Shown here one piece after another: positions 17,753-33,714 of a stretch of 64,000 nucleotides of DNA. The stretch lies in the NCBI RefSeq assembly GCF_019097595.1, contig NC_080720.1, forward strand, positions 30,580,852 through 30,644,851, in the 5' to 3' direction. Numbering within the stretch: position 1 is the first letter of the stretch; each line of letters starts with the position of its first letter. Below the pieces are notes generated by a model that worked only from the letters and a program-made list of their open reading frames with translations, was not told the DNA's origin and ran no database searches. Both the position numbers and the translations under genes were made by a program. Source of the stretch: Hemibagrus wyckioides. Lineage: Eukaryota; Chordata; Actinopteri; Siluriformes; Bagridae.

Positions 17753-18517
17753 ACTTTAGTGCACACTCGAATATCAGAAACTTCATACCGAAATAAAACA
17801 GTCGCTGGTGTTTGTTTTGGAAAAGCTCTGGTGGGTGTGTTACCCGGATGAAGGAAGCTAAACAGCAGCGCAGTCACGTGAACTACTTCCCTAAACACTC
17901 CCTGCTACGGGAGGAAGCTGGAGTTGTGCGCGTGACTCTATTATGGATTTTCCACGCACCGTGATATTCCCAAACGTGCATTCTATAATATTATCCTCTA
18001 AAATGAAACTAAATTTAAACTAAAGCAACCTTGATCGGTTTAATAACATCATTATTAAAGACGAATGATTGCGGTAAAACTCCCGCATGACAGTAAAAAC
18101 CAAAGGCGTAAGTTTTGTTGTTGTTGCGTCCTGATGCAACATCTATATAAAGAAGCAATGATATAATGAAGAAACATGTCACCTTTTGTGTTTGCTTCAT
18201 ATGACCACGATTTTAGTAAGGGTCAGAAAGAAACCCGTGCGCGCGCGCACGTTTGTGTGTGTGTGTTGACTTTTGTCCCTCTTCCTCGTGACGACCTCAC
18301 ACACAAAATATAAAACATTTATAATCACTGAACTAAGATTCTGAAACACTGGGTTTTCTTGCTTTCTTTAATGAAAAGTATTTCACATAACAGCATACAG
18401 GTTGATGCACGTGCCCATTTGCTATTTTCTTTAATACTCTGGATATCTTTCAGCAGATAAGAAGAAATAAAAGATCATAGAACTCAACAATAAAATGATT
18501 AAAAAATCAAAATAGAG
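17753..18517. other. plcxd1 upstream region
   Basis: Contains the likely plcxd1 promoter (CACGTG E-box near 17876, 120 bp 5' of the start) and a GCGCGCGCGC run near 18240. No gene was seen. Confidence 0.45.
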
Positions 18518-18680
18518 GAGGCATGGTGGCGTTGCAGATAGTGTCGCGGTTATCAGTCTCCAGGGTCTGTGGTTTGTACTCTCTGTGCTTTTTCTCAATG
18601 CTCATGGGAGCTCATGCTGGGTTCTCCGGTTTTCACCCACCTCCCAAAAAACATGTCTGTCAGTGGACTCATTAAACAGA
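18518..18680 (+). repeat. SINE-like fragment
   Basis: GAGGCATGGTGGCGTTGCAG begins a decayed SINE head, followed by text similar to the SINE-like repeats at 19945, 32855 and 55035 (CCCACCTCCCAAAAAACATG). Confidence 0.55.
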
Positions 18681-18935
18681 AACAGCCCATAATCCTGAAT
18701 GAGTGTGAGTGCAAGCATTCTGGCCTCATGCTCAGTGTTCCCAGAAATACACCACTATCCTGATCCAGAACAAAAAAAAATGCAGATCCAAGCATGAAAA
18801 GCACAATTGGCTAAATGGAAAATAGGAAAATTATTGCAGGGTGTAAACATTTTAGACCTCTTTTAAACATCATTTCAGATACACATCATGTTAAACAACA
18901 AATTATTAGGGTCAACAGTCCAGAGTAATGGAGAG

Positions 18936-19441
18936 TGTGGGAAAGAAGCGAGTGCAGGCAGGTTGGAATGGGTGGAAAAAGGTGTCGGGAGTTCTGTGTG
19001 ATAACGAGAATCGAGGGGAAGGTGTACAAGACGGTGGTGAGACCGGCCATGCTGTATGGTTTAGAGACAGTGTCACTGAGGAAGAGACAGGAGTCAGAGC
19101 TGGAGGTAGCAGAGCTGAAGATGTTGAGGTTCTCTTTGGGAGAGACACGGTTGGACAGGATTAGGAACGAGTACATCAGAGGGACGGCTCATGTTGGACG
19201 TTTGGGGGACAAAGTTAGGGAGGCCAGATTAAGATGGTTTGGACATGTTCAGAGGAGGGAGAGTGAGTATATTGGTAGGAGAATGTTGGACATGGAGCTG
19301 CCAGGCAGGAGGCAAAGAGGAAGGCCAAAGAGGAGGTATATGGATGGAATAAATGAGGATATGAAGCTAGTGGGTGCAAGTGTTGAGGATGCAGAAGATA
19401 GGGATAGGTGGAGTGAGATGATGCGCTGTGGCCACCCCTGA
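18936..19441 (+). mobile_element. 3' end of a non-LTR retrotransposon (reverse transcriptase C-terminus)
   Basis: A 168-codon frame reads VYKTVVRPAMLYGLET, RLRWFGHVQRRESEYIGRRM and RRQRGRPKRRYMDGI, then ends DRDRWSEMMRCGHP. This is the conserved C-terminal region of RTE/BovB- or jockey-type LINE reverse transcriptases. The catalytic core is missing, so it is a 5'-truncated dead copy. It lies between plcxd1 and rgn. Confidence 0.85.
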
Positions 19442-19756
19442 AAGGAAAAGCTGACAGATGATGTTGAACAACACGACCCTAGACATGTTAGTTATCATTA
19501 ATTCAGTAATTATTCTAATTATTACATTAGTAGCATTATTCCCAGATTTATCTCAAGCATTTTCTCAAGCCAACTCGTTCAGTCACGCTTTACGTCCTAA
19601 CAGAAATGTGATGTTAAAGGACAATACGGTCCAGATGGACCAAAAATCTGCCTCTTAAATTCAGGTCATTATTACATCAACATATCAGTGCAGATTGTTA
19701 GTGGACACAATTAGTAGAGTGGTGTATTTCACTAAATCCAGAGACTCTCTGGAGCG
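19442..19756. other. Probable rgn 3' UTR
   Basis: Between the LINE fragment and the rgn stop codon. AT-rich, no gene seen. Confidence 0.4.
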
Positions 19757-23106
<3,350 letters not shown>

Positions 23107-23469
23107 GACCTCTAAAACAAAGAGCAGAATGAGTGATAAACATATTTATGACATCAACAATGAACATTATAAGATTATATATATTCTATATTTACATGAC
23201 ACTCATGGTCTACATGGCATAGTGTGTATGGTTGTGTTGTGACAGATCAAATTGGACATTAAAATTTGAATGCAGTTAAAAACAAAGGGTCAAAAACAGC
23301 TGGACAAAGTCCAGAATTGGACAAAAGGTCTCGCTTGGCTTGCAAACACTGACCCAAAGTTTAAACAAAACCAAACATTTGACACTTGCGCGTGCAACTC
23401 TGATCACGTGACCGCAAAACTAATACAGCTCTCGACTAACATTCAGGCGCTGATTAGTTTTTGCATTAC

Positions 23470-23640
23470 CTGACCACAGCTGCAGATGAAAGTCCTGTTC
23501 CTTGTTGTCCGGTCGATGCCAAAATGTCTGTAAATGTCTTTGCCTGCTCCGGGTTTGTTCGTATGAGAGCTGTAAAAGTTCGTCGAGCGCTTGGACTCGT
23601 GACGCGGCGGGGAGACGAGCGCCATCTTCCGGCGGCGCAG
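23470..23640 (-). other. Probable 5' exon of rgn with an upstream reading frame
   Basis: GC-rich stretch 360 bp upstream of the rgn start. It ends in a consensus donor (GTCAG before gtaatg at 23469) and would splice to an acceptor (gttttag) five bases before the rgn ATG. It holds an ATG at 23625 opening a frame MALVSPPRHESKRSTNFY onward. If spliced as drawn, that frame runs over the rgn start in another register and stops 12 codons into exon 2. Exon role inferred from splice signals and position only. Confidence 0.45.
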
Positions 23641-23734
23641 GAAAACTGCAGCGTTGATTAAAAAACTGAACAGGAAGATCTCCTAACCTTAGAATAATAA
23701 CTAATATTGAGCAGATGGAAGTCATCTTACCCCG

Positions 23735-23880
23735 AAGCATTTATTTGTCACATGAAAGTGAAAATAATTTCTTTGCACATCCCAGCTTGGGGTCAAAAGC
23801 AGTGCCCTTAGAGAACAGTGCTAAAGGTTTTAATCTCAAACCTTCTGACCAGCAATCCAGAGCTTTTAACCTTAACCGCC
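23735..23880 (-). repeat. SINE copy, reverse orientation
   Basis: ATTTGTCACATGAAAGTGAA and CATCCCAGCTTGGGGTC are the reverse complement of the tail of the SINE at 15335-15537. It lies upstream of rgn. Confidence 0.65.
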
Positions 23881-24321
23881 TGAGCCTCTGTTGTGGTGAT
23901 ACCAGGAATATGTGAGCAAAGCAGGAAACCAACCTGGATACCACACCTGTCCATCTCAGGGCAGTGTGCAAGCAGTTCTGTGTGTTATTATATTAATTTC
24001 CCATTACTAATGTTGATCGATAGATACGACTGTGATGTTTCAGTGAACTTTACTCTAACACTTCACATCTTGTTTATTATTTAATGCAGCAATGTTTGCA
24101 GTTTACAATGATAATTACTTTACTAGTCAAGCTGACATACTGTACAAATATTACAGTTAGGAGTAGATATTGCTGTCATGTAAGAGGAATAAAACCTGGC
24201 AGGGTGGGGTAATACCACCGTGAAGCTATTCCCTATAGCAGCATGCTGTTTCAGTGCAAAAATACTGCAGCTAAACAAATGAATATTAACTGAATGTGAA
24301 TGATCATGTTATGAGACACAG
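23881..24321. other. Intergenic, nothing recognised
   Basis: AT-rich with no coding or repeat signature that I can name. It is part of the space between the rgn 5' end and the vps16 3' end. Confidence 0.4.
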
Positions 24322-24570
24322 ATCAGGCATAACATTATGACCACTGACAGGTGCCGTGAATAAGACTGATGATCTCCTCATCATGGCACCTGTTAGTGGG
24401 TGGGATATATTAGGCAGCAAGTCAACATTTTGTCCTCAAAGTTGATGTGTTAGAAGCAGGAAAAATGGGCAAGATTTGAGCGAGACTGACGATGGGCCAA
24501 ACTGTCATGGTTAGACGACTGGATCAGAGCATCTCCAAAGTTCTTGTGGGGTGTTCCCGGTCTGCAGTGG
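24322..24570 (+). mobile_element. Truncated Tc1-like element, family B
   Basis: Begins GATCAGGCATAACATTATGA and runs through the family B leader, including ATGTGTTAGAAGCAGGAAAA and GGTGTTCCCGGTCTGCAGTG, then stops abruptly. Only the 5' third remains, with no right terminal repeat. Confidence 0.75.
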
Positions 24571-25051
24571 GGAACAAATTAAATGTGTCTGCAGAATAAC
24601 TTTAATATTAGGGGGGTGGGAAATAAACATACTACCAAATTCAGCACAAAAACATTAGTCACAGTTTAATTACAGTTGATTGCATTCCAAGTTATAACAA
24701 ACATGAAGTTGATGAAACAAATTTATACAGGCCTAAAGAACGATGGTTTGGAATAAACATAAAGCTGAGCATTAAATCATAATCACAGTAAGTATAGTCA
24801 GCATGACATGACTGCAGTTTTAGTAAAAATGTATAATAGTTGGAATGAAAACAGCTTAAGGACTAAAGTCTGCCCTCAAGCAGTAATCCACAGAGTTCCC
24901 TGCAGGGTTCTCTAATTAAGTGCATTTGCTCATGAAACTTCATTACACAAGCTCAGAGTCCTCTGAAATGTCCAACACTGTGAGCGGAAAACAGGGGCAG
25001 CATTGATCGGATCACTATTTGGCAGCGGCTGAAGTCACGTGATGTTCTAGT
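24571..25051. other. Probable vps16 3' UTR and flank
   Basis: Directly downstream of the vps16 stop on the minus strand. A weak ATTAAA signal on that strand lies near 24664. No other gene was seen. Confidence 0.4.
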
Positions 25052-25584
25052 TCATTTTTTGGTAGAGGTGGCCTTGGCACGGTTAAGACGCTCTACCAGC
25101 GCGCGGTCTGTGGCGGGGGAACAGCGAGACAGGACAGTGCTGATCTCTCCCTCATTCCTCCTCTCAATAGCTGCATCTGCTGCCCCTTCCAAATCACTGA
25201 GAGACAAATGGACTACATAAATAATTTGATATTAAGAAAAAGTGACACAAAATATAAATAAATCCTTACCCTACAGCCAGATGGGCTTTGACCTTCTGCT
25301 CTGGTGTGACTTTCAACACATATTTCTTGGCCTCGAATCTGTTGTTTCGTTTCACGCACACTTCAACAAAGGGCTGCAGACGAGAGGTTCAGAGTTCAGC
25401 AAACATCATGGGACGGTTTTTATACACAACTCACATGGGTCTGCTTTTTTCTTTACCATGTAGCCAATGGGTGATTTCTTGCTTTTGGCAAATTTCTCGA
25501 GCTCCTCCCAGTCTGCTTTATCAGCCAGTGCTGTTAGCTTCAGCCACCAATACCTGCGAGGAACAAACACTGCTTACTGTACAC

Positions 25585-25626
<42 letters not shown>

Positions 25627-27719
25627 AACACACTCTCTCTCTCTCTCTCTGATCATGCTTCATGTGCAGAAAGAAGGTATAAGGTCATAAAGTTATATAA
25701 TCTCAGTATTTTCATGACCATTGACACAGATGGCACAATTGGGCAGTGTTTCAATTAACATATTATCATGGGGTATATTATCAAGTCGCTGATATCCAAA
25801 ACACCCAGCTAAGTGCAATGCCCCTTCGTGCAGATTTATATAATTCCTCATTTACCTGACCGATAACAGCTGGTGTACTGACCCAAACCTGGTTAGTGAA
25901 TTGAATATTGCCTAGTTTGCAATTTTACGATGTACACTATATTGCCAAAAGTTTTGGGTCACCCCTCCAAATCATTGAATTCAGGTGTTTGTTTTTCAGG
26001 GGTTGGGCTCGGCCCCTTAGTTCCAGTGAAAGGAACTCTTAATGCTTCAGCTTCATACCAAGACATTTTGGACAATTTCATGCTTTGTGGGAACAGTTTG
26101 GGGATGACCCCTTCCTGTTCCAACATGACTGCACACCAGTGACCAAAGCAAGCTCCATAAAGACATGGATGATGGAGTTTGGTGTGGAGGAACTTCTCAG
26201 AGTCCTGACCTCAACCCCATAGAACATCTTTGGGATGAATTAGAGCAGAAACTATGAGCCATACCTTCTCGTCCAACATCAGTGCCTGACCTCACAAAGG
26301 TGCTTCTAAAGGAATGGTCAAAAATTCCCATAAACACACTCCTAAACCTTGTGGAAAGCCTTCCCAGAAGAGTTGAAGCTGTTATAGCTGCAAAGGGTGG
26401 GCCAACTCTATAATACATTCATGTGCATGTAAAGGCAGACGTCCCAGTTTTGGTCTGGCTCACAGTCTCCGATCTAATTTCACATGAAATTAAGGGGCCG
26501 AGCCCAAGTGCTGAATTCAATGATTTGGAGGGGTGTCCCAAAACTTTTGGCAATATAGTGTATGCATGAATCTTTATTCGCCACAGACAGACATGTACCT
26601 CTTATCAGGCACTCTGAAATCCTTGTAGAGCTGTTCAGCGTGCTTGTGCAGACCCAGAGAGAGCAAGGTGCTCAGAGTGTCGTGTAGAGAGAAACCCGTG
26701 AGATATTCGCCTTTCTCCTCTTCCAGCTTCCTCTGGAAACGCAGCAGACGCATCTCCTCATCTGTGGCCTAAACGAATGAAAGAGCCAGAGGACAATCAG
26801 AGGTTTAATATCTCTATGAGTACCACAGTGTACTGTGAGTCCGTGCCATGTGAGGTTCGCACATCGGCAAGATGATGAATGTTCTTGTACTGCTCACCTT
26901 GGCAGCAAATTCATTCTTGGCCTTGTTGTACTCATCTACTGCACTTTGTAATAAAGAAATCTGAGCCTCCAGCCTCTGTGCACACAGACAGAGATTTAAC
27001 TTCATTACCATGACACATAAGTCTCTAAACAAACACTCTAGAGTCTCTTCAGATCCTACCTTTTCTTTGTAACTGGCTTTCACATAGAAATTGCCCAGTT
27101 CCTGGTGATCGTCATCTTGATTAAAGAGATCTTTAAGCGTATCCTGTTCCTGATGCTTGCAGAACTGAAACACACACACACAAGGAAGTGAAACACACCA
27201 ATCCAAGCTGAGTTAAACACTAACACACATTGAAGTGTTATCATACCTGTCTATAGAGGCTCAGGGCCACTGGCTGGTTCCTCAGAGTCATGAAGAAGTC
27301 TCCTCTGTTCATCTCATTCTTCAGGTATGTTACCACTGTGTACACTGTGAAAAATCAGCAAATTATTTATCGTTTACTTACTTTTCAGCAGCTGTACACA
27401 GACCTTAAACATTTTTCCTTTATATCAAGCAGGATTTCTATAATCATGACGTTTGTAGACATTTCAGGAACTTCGGGTTGGATCTGTAGTATCAGTGTAT
27501 CCCTGTTCAAAATGTTTATCATGTGCAATCCATGTTCTGCATTCAGTGTTAGAGTGTGTGTGTGTGTGTACCAAGGTCCGTGTCTCCACTCTCTATAGCT
27601 TTGCTGAGTGCTAACTGGCTCCTCTTCATCCTCAGGAGCAGAGGAACCTGCTCACCAGAGCGAGGCTCAAACTCCAACAGCTGAGAAAGAGCAAAGAGGG
27701 ATATGGCAATGAAAATAAA

Positions 27720-27753
<34 letters not shown>

Positions 27754-28493
27754 CACGTGGACTAAAAAAGGTATGTGAACAGAAGTGCCAGCATTTTGTG
27801 TGTGTACCTTTATAGCGAGTTCAGTGCGGCCACACTCGTAGGCTTTATTTGCGATCTCAGAGTAGGAGATTCCAGCTGCGTCGCCCAGCTTTAAACTGAT
27901 AGTCCGTGCAATGACCTCATCAGCCTCCTCCTTCTGCTGCACCTATACACACACACACACACCCCCCACTCTATCACATACACACTCCAAGCAGCTAACC
28001 CTCTCTCTATAACTATTCTAATGATATGATCCAGTCTAATCAGTGAACTAAAAAACATTTGCCATGATGCCAAGGATGATCAGGGGGAGCCACCGCCACC
28101 CCTCCCTCAGTGTGGCTCCGCCTCTACGCCATACCGTACCTTGCAGCAGGCCCAGTGTTTCAGCACACGACTCACACCCTGGTACTCAGGGGTTTTCAGA
28201 TAGCGACAGACCTCGATGGCCAGTGGATACAGCTTGCGATATACTAGTCTAAATGTGAAGAAAATAAAGAAAGAAGATGGAGAAACAGAGCAGAACAGAA
28301 TAATTACAATATGTACAAGAGATGATATTAATTTCATTAATCAGTATTAAATACCATACAAATGCATCAATATAAAACATTTTCTGTTTTGTATATTTAA
28401 CAAAACATTTTCCTTGCTTTGTTCTTAGATTAGTTTACAGAATTATTTTCTCTTATTGTAATGTATAAATTTTTAATCCCAATGTAACAAAGC

Positions 28494-28545
<52 letters not shown>

Positions 28546-28610
28546 TTAATAATAATAACAATAATAATTATAATAACAAATATAATAATAATTATTATTA
28601 TTATTGTAAC

Positions 28611-28641
<31 letters not shown>

Positions 28642-31600
28642 CTGCCAATAACAAACACCACAATGTCTCACCGGTCTGTGAGCACTTGAACGGTCATCTG
28701 TTTGAACTGGGTGTGTGTGAGAGGGATTCCCACGGTGTAATCTCTCACTGCGTTTAACACTCGCAGGTCTCGACACATGCTGACAAACGGCTCGGGAGGA
28801 AAATTACTGAGAAAACATTTTCCGAAGGAGGCCGCCTGTGGAGAGAGAGAGAGAGAGGGGGGAAAATATTATATAAAAAACTATAAAATAAATTCCTTGA
28901 ATTAAATCCATTAGTTACCTCCAAAATGAATAACGTGTGTGAACAGGTTTTTAGACATTTCAGAAAATTGGGAATGTTCCTTCAGTGCAACTAGATCCTA
29001 TCTTATCCATACTATCAAACATCTTCATGAACATATCCAGAATGATCAATAATATAGTCAAGTATGGTGTTTACTCACCCTCAGGAGTGTTTTTTGTGTC
29101 TCTGGCTCATGCTCGTGTCCTGCTGCCTCTATACACTGCCTCACCGCCTCGCCCAACAGATCCTGCTCCTTAATCTCCCTCAGATACTCATCTGCCTTCT
29201 GGCTCTCTTTCTACACATACAATACACACACACTCATATTACATCGCCATACGGATAAAACAAGTTCATCATTCACTATACAGGAAAAATCAGGCATCTT
29301 AAATAATAAAACACTGTCGATATTCATCAAATTCCCACCTCATATTCTTTGTGAGCCTCCAGCAGCAGTGCTCCAGGTGCCATGGAGGCGATCTTAAAGA
29401 TTTCCTCACAGGCAGCTAGAAAAACAACACGTAAAATGTTTGTGTATCATTTGATATGTCTGTAGATGTGTGTTTCAGGAAGTGTGTGTGTGTTTCGAAC
29501 CTGGCACCTCCTGCAACAGTTCATGATTTGTGGCATTGACAATTCGAACACCGTCCAGCTCTGGGACCAGAACCGAGTCATCATCGAGGTGGTACGGAAT
29601 GGTGTCTTTACACTCTCCTACAACCAGCAGGTATCGATCCCACATGATCACCACTGAGGGCTGCTGACTCTTAGGCCTGCGACACCTACAGAGAAAGGAG
29701 AGGAAGATTGAAGAAAAAATGACTTTCTCCACAGTGTATCTGAAGTTGCGGCCCGGGAAAACTCTTCACGTTCTATCATTTTCTACATTTCATACGATAT
29801 ATACACCGAACAGGCATAACATTATGACCACCTGTCTAATATTGTGTTGGTCCTCCTTTTTGCTGCCAAAACTGCCCTGACCTGTCAAGGCATGGACTTC
29901 ACTTAAGTTGTGCTGTGGTATCTGGCACCAAGATGTTAGCAGCAGATCCTTTAAAGACTTCTAGGACACTTTTAATAGATACTGACCACTGCAGACTGGG
30001 AACACTCCACAAGAGCTGCAGTTATGGAGATGCTCTGATCCGGTCATCACAATTTGGTTCTTTGTCAAACTCGCTCAAATCCTTGTCCATTTTTCCTGCT
30101 TCTAACACATCAACTCTGAGGACAAAATGTTGATTTGCTGCCTAATATATCCCACCCACTAACAAGTGCCATGATGAGGAGATCATCAGTCTTATTCACT
30201 TTACCTGGCATTGGTCATAATGTTATGCCTGATCAGTGTAAACAGTAATTCTGAACTGACTGAAACATGCATATCAGCAACACATTATGTAATATTTTTT
30301 TTAATGCACCTACCATGCCATCTGTCTGGGTGGATTTCTGACTTTGGTCTCTACTTCACTGAGTTTTTCCTGCACACACAAAATGTTAAGTCAGTTTTCT
30401 TGACTTTACGGCAACGTAAAGCGATGGCTGGACCGCGTGACGCTGTATGACGCCACCTTGAAGTAATAAAAGTGACTGGTCACCTGGTGGCGTCAACATG
30501 AGGTAAGAGGATTCAAGGTTGTATTGACTTCTTTCAGTTTTATTTGTAATCCAGGTCTGTTATATGTGATACATACCCTCAGGTTGGTGGAGCCCATCCA
30601 CACGTGACCCGAGTCAGTAAACAGTGCCAGGTACTTATAGCTGAATGACACACACATGTGTACTATACTGGTGGCCTGAGGAGAGAGACCTGGAGGGCTC
30701 TGAAATACACAAACACACCCACAATGGTCCTGGTCACTACATATACATGCAGTGATTAATATATTTACTATAAACTGATGTGTGTGGGTGTGTGTGTGTG
30801 TGTAGCAGCTTCTCACCACTGCAGTGCAAGTCCCGTAGTCCAGAATAAAAAGATCAGCACCGTTTGCCACCAGCACTTTACTCTGTCTATCCTGGGTAAG
30901 CACTGCCCAGCAGGATGGCGCCCCCTGGAGACCTGGAGTTTGACAATAAACAGCATTCAAACACGAAGACGCACAGACACTGAAGATAAGGGAAAAAAGA
31001 TACAACAAGGCACTCACCTGGTACCTCAGGCAACCTCCTGAGCTTCAGATCATCGATGTTTGTTGCCAGAGTAAACCGGGATGCTCCTGTTACTATGGCA
31101 ACTCCAGTTCCATACGGCGAATGGAAGACCTTGGCCTCCACAACCTGGCTCTGTCCCACCTCCTATTTCCAGAGAGAATCGTCACATGAGTGACGTCTTA
31201 ATTAAAGCTCGGACCTGATGGACTAATAAGTGTGTAATCATCCTAAGAGTGTGTGGTGTGCGTGTCTGCAGAGCTGCTCACGTTGCCCATGCTGAAGTGT
31301 CTCTTGAAACCGCCAAAGAGGTCGTAGACGAGAACAGTGCCATCTTCCTGAATGCACAGGAGATCGTCACACACCGTCCAGCCCAGCTGTTTCACCACAC
31401 CGCTTTTCCACTGCGCAGAGACAAACACGTTAATCATGCCCGTTCCTGCAAAAAGAGGAACACGCTCTCACTTCACACGGGTGTTTACCAGAAAGCTGGT
31501 GAGAGTTCCTCCAGAAGCAGAATAGATCTCTAACTGGGGTCGAGCGCTGGGAGAGCGGCGCTGAGGCTCCCTCAGAAGAGCTGAGACACAACAACAGGTC

Positions 31601-33714
31601 TAAGAGTTAATTATATCTGGGAAATAATGTTCAATGAATTTTTTGGATGCATCACGAGTTTCTCAAACATCATAAACTGATCTTTTACACATTCTTATAC
31701 ATCATTTAAACTGCGCATTAAGAGGCATGAATAAAATCAGCAATCTCCATGTGATGCATAGACATTCTCAACAGCATATTAACTATTCCCTTTTTCTACC
31801 CATCCCAAGGCATCTGGAGATCGTGCCAGCTCCAGTAGACAGAGGCCAACCCTGCGAGGATCCTGAGGCATCCAGAGATGGACCAGCTCCAGTTGGATTC
31901 TGCTTCATGAGGATTTGGGTATTCAAAGCAACAATGCTAACTCTATGTGGACTTTGAGGACGACGACAACCTCCTGATTAATACACACACTAACCTTCTA
32001 CATATGCTGTATCTGCATCACACAACTGGCTGCACATGTCTACAGAAAGGACATTGTTCATAATCACACTCTCCGGTGTTTATAATAATTTATAAATCAC
32101 ACTCTCTGGTGTCACCCAAATGAGGATGAGGATCCCGTTTGAGTCTGGTTCCTCTCAAGGTTTCTTCCTCATACCATCTAAGGGAGTTTTTTCCTCGCCA
32201 CAGTCGCTTCAGGCTTGTTCACTAGGGATGATTTTGTCTAACATCTAGGCCTTTTGTACTATGTTTTTTGTTTCTGATGTTCTGTAAAGCTGCTTTGAGT
32301 GCAAAATAAATAAATCATAAAAATAAAGAGAAGCAGCTTGTGTGTCTGCGACTTACCGATCGGTCCGCCATATGGAGCTGCAGCTATTAAACAATCTCTG
32401 AGACCGTCCTTCAGATTCCAGCCCATCTCATACAGCTCAGTCTTCCTGTTTAGTGCAAGAAACAAAATTGAACATTGACACATTTCTACATTTAAGAAGA
32501 GGAATACAAATAGTTACAAAGATAAATAATTTACAAAAATCAACAAGATTGTGTGTGTGTAGACTACAAATACAGAATAGCATACCAACATTGGGAAACA
32601 GATCATTTATATAAAATCAGAAATAAAATAAAATGCACAATAATGTCAACATCTGGAGCAGAGTTTCCATGCTTTCTTGATCTATGAGGTCATTAATATT
32701 TGCATAGAAAAAAGTATTCAGTATTCAGTTATAAAAGCGCATTGCTGTCGAGGAAAAATACATCATCATCATCATCATCATCTCAAAAACATCTTGTTAT
32801 TATGAGAAAACATCACTAGTGGGAGAAACCAGACCATTTATACCGCTTTTATACATCCATCCATCCATTTTCTATACCCGCTATATTCCTAATTAGGGTC
32901 ACAGGGATCTGCTGGAGCCTATCCCAGCACACAATGGGTGAAAGGCAGGGGTACACCCTGGACAGGTCACCAGTCCATCAAAGGGCCACACATATAGATA
33001 GACAACCACACACACTCACTCACTCCTAAGGGCAATTTAGAATTACCAATCAACCTAATGTACATGTTTTTGGACTGTGGGAGGAAACCAGAGTAAACCC
33101 ACGGGGACGGGGACAACATGGAAACTCACACAGAAAGGCCCCTGCCTGTTCGAACCCGGGATTCGGACCTAGGACCGTCTTGCTGTGAGGTGACAGTGCT
33201 AACCACTGAGCCAGACATCCCTAGAGGTTTTTCATTAAACATCTCTTGACTTTGTATCATCTATTATGAGACAGACATGCTTTTATACATATTTATCTCA
33301 TAATAGTCAAGAGATGTTTAATGCAAAGACCTCTAGGGATGTCTGCTTTCTTTTATTTATCACTTAAATATATGTACAGAATAATGATCCAGTGAAATAC
33401 TGTATAAAGTCTGATAACACCCTACCCCCCCCCCTTGATCGTGACGTCATCGAGCCGGTCACATGACCTCTCGGTCTCCCATGACTTGCTGAACGAATTC
33501 GCACAGATATTCAGCAGGAAAATTTCCCAAATCTTTTGCTTTTCTTAACACAACCCTGCCAGGCGTAGCTTTTGTATTTCATGAACTTTAATTCGTCGCA
33601 ATTAACGATTGCTAATCTGCTTTAAACTAGCCGTGGAGACTCCAGCCTCTGTGCTGTTAGTTACCTGTAAAAATTCTCTCCAAGAGGATTCCAATTGGCC
33701 GTGACGAAAGCCAT
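25052..33714 (-). CDS. vps16: Vacuolar protein sorting 16, HOPS/CORVET core subunit
   Basis: Twenty-two exons join in frame: 33665-33714, 32357-32445, 31489-31580, 31282-31410, 31018-31162, 30817-30932, 30577-30699, 30314-30369, 29501-29685, 29339-29415, 29079-29210, 28672-28835, 28140-28248, 27808-27942, 27572-27680, 27247-27344, 27060-27164, 26898-26975, 26599-26768, 25457-25553, 25270-25373, 25052-25196. They total 2508 nt, 835 residues (human 839). The N-terminal half (to about residue 400) is the Vps16_N beta-propeller, with [24 protein letters not shown] and [10 protein letters not shown]. The C-terminal half (about 500-830) is the Vps16_C alpha-solenoid, with [24 protein letters not shown] and [10 protein letters not shown]. 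Vps16 binds Vps18 and Vps33 in the HOPS and CORVET tethers that drive endosome and lysosome fusion. Every junction uses GT-AG and all phases agree. Introns 1, 2, 8 and 19 contain mobile elements. The start [15 protein letters not shown] matches the human N-terminus. Confidence 0.97.
25589..25651. repeat. (CA)n(CT)n microsatellite
   Basis: CA run followed by CT run just upstream (gene sense) of vps16 exon 20, directly visible. Confidence 0.85.
25935..26560 (+). mobile_element. Internally deleted Tc1 relative, family A2, in vps16 intron 19
   Basis: Ends CACTATATTGCCAAAAGTTT and its complement, with TA at 25933-25934 and 26561-26562. The inside holds decayed transposase 3' text (for example [12 protein letters not shown]) on the plus strand, opposite to vps16. 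About half the normal length is missing, so it is non-autonomous. Its right end is 38 bp from exon 19. Confidence 0.85.
28495..28640. repeat. (AAT)n microsatellite in vps16 intron 12
   Basis: Interrupted AAT/ATT trinucleotide runs over about 145 bp, ending roughly 30 bp from the exon 12 donor. Confidence 0.9.
29804..30238 (-). mobile_element. Tc1-like element, family B, both ends kept, in vps16 intron 8
   Basis: Left end CACCGAACAGGCATAACATT, right end TAATGTTATGCCTGATCAGTG, flanked by TA at 29802-29803 and 30239-30240. At 435 bp it lacks most of a transposase gene. It is oriented in the same sense as the copy at 9220. Confidence 0.85.
31825..32312 (+). repeat. Interspersed repeat, LINE-tail-like, in vps16 intron 2
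   Basis: Second copy of the repeat at 16855-17325, sharing GAGGCCAACCCTG, GGACCAGCTCCAGTTGGATT and CCATCTAAGGGAGTTTTTTC, with a closing AAATAAATAAATC tail. Confidence 0.65.
32855..33225 (-). repeat. SINE-like repeat, reverse orientation, in vps16 intron 1
   Basis: Starts with ATCC repeats and CCTAATTAGGGTCACAGGGA and ends GTGCTAACCACTGAGCCAGA. This is the complement of the copy at 55035-55355, here nearly full length. Confidence 0.75.
33212..33350. repeat. Near-perfect inverted repeat (hairpin)
   Basis: Left arm from 33212 (AGACATCCCTAGAGGTTTTT then CATTAAACATCTCTTGAC) and right arm ending about 33348, whose reverse complement is almost the same sequence. Arms are about 50 bp with a loop of about 25-35 bp containing ATGCTTTTATACAT. 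It directly abuts the head of the reversed SINE. It may be a small foldback element. Confidence 0.75.
33442..33467. promoter_or_regulatory. CRE and CACATG box in vps16 intron 1
   Basis: TGACGTCA at 33442-33449 and GTCACATGAC at 33458-33467, within 270 bp of the vps16 start codon. The second resembles the CLEAR/M-box (GTCACGTGAC) bound by TFEB/MITF factors at lysosomal genes but has CACATG instead of CACGTG. Regulatory role inferred. Confidence 0.35.

Noticed and set aside
18886..19176. Minus-strand frames near 19 kb
   Set aside because: Antisense of the LINE C-terminal frame, which has clear family motifs on the plus strand.
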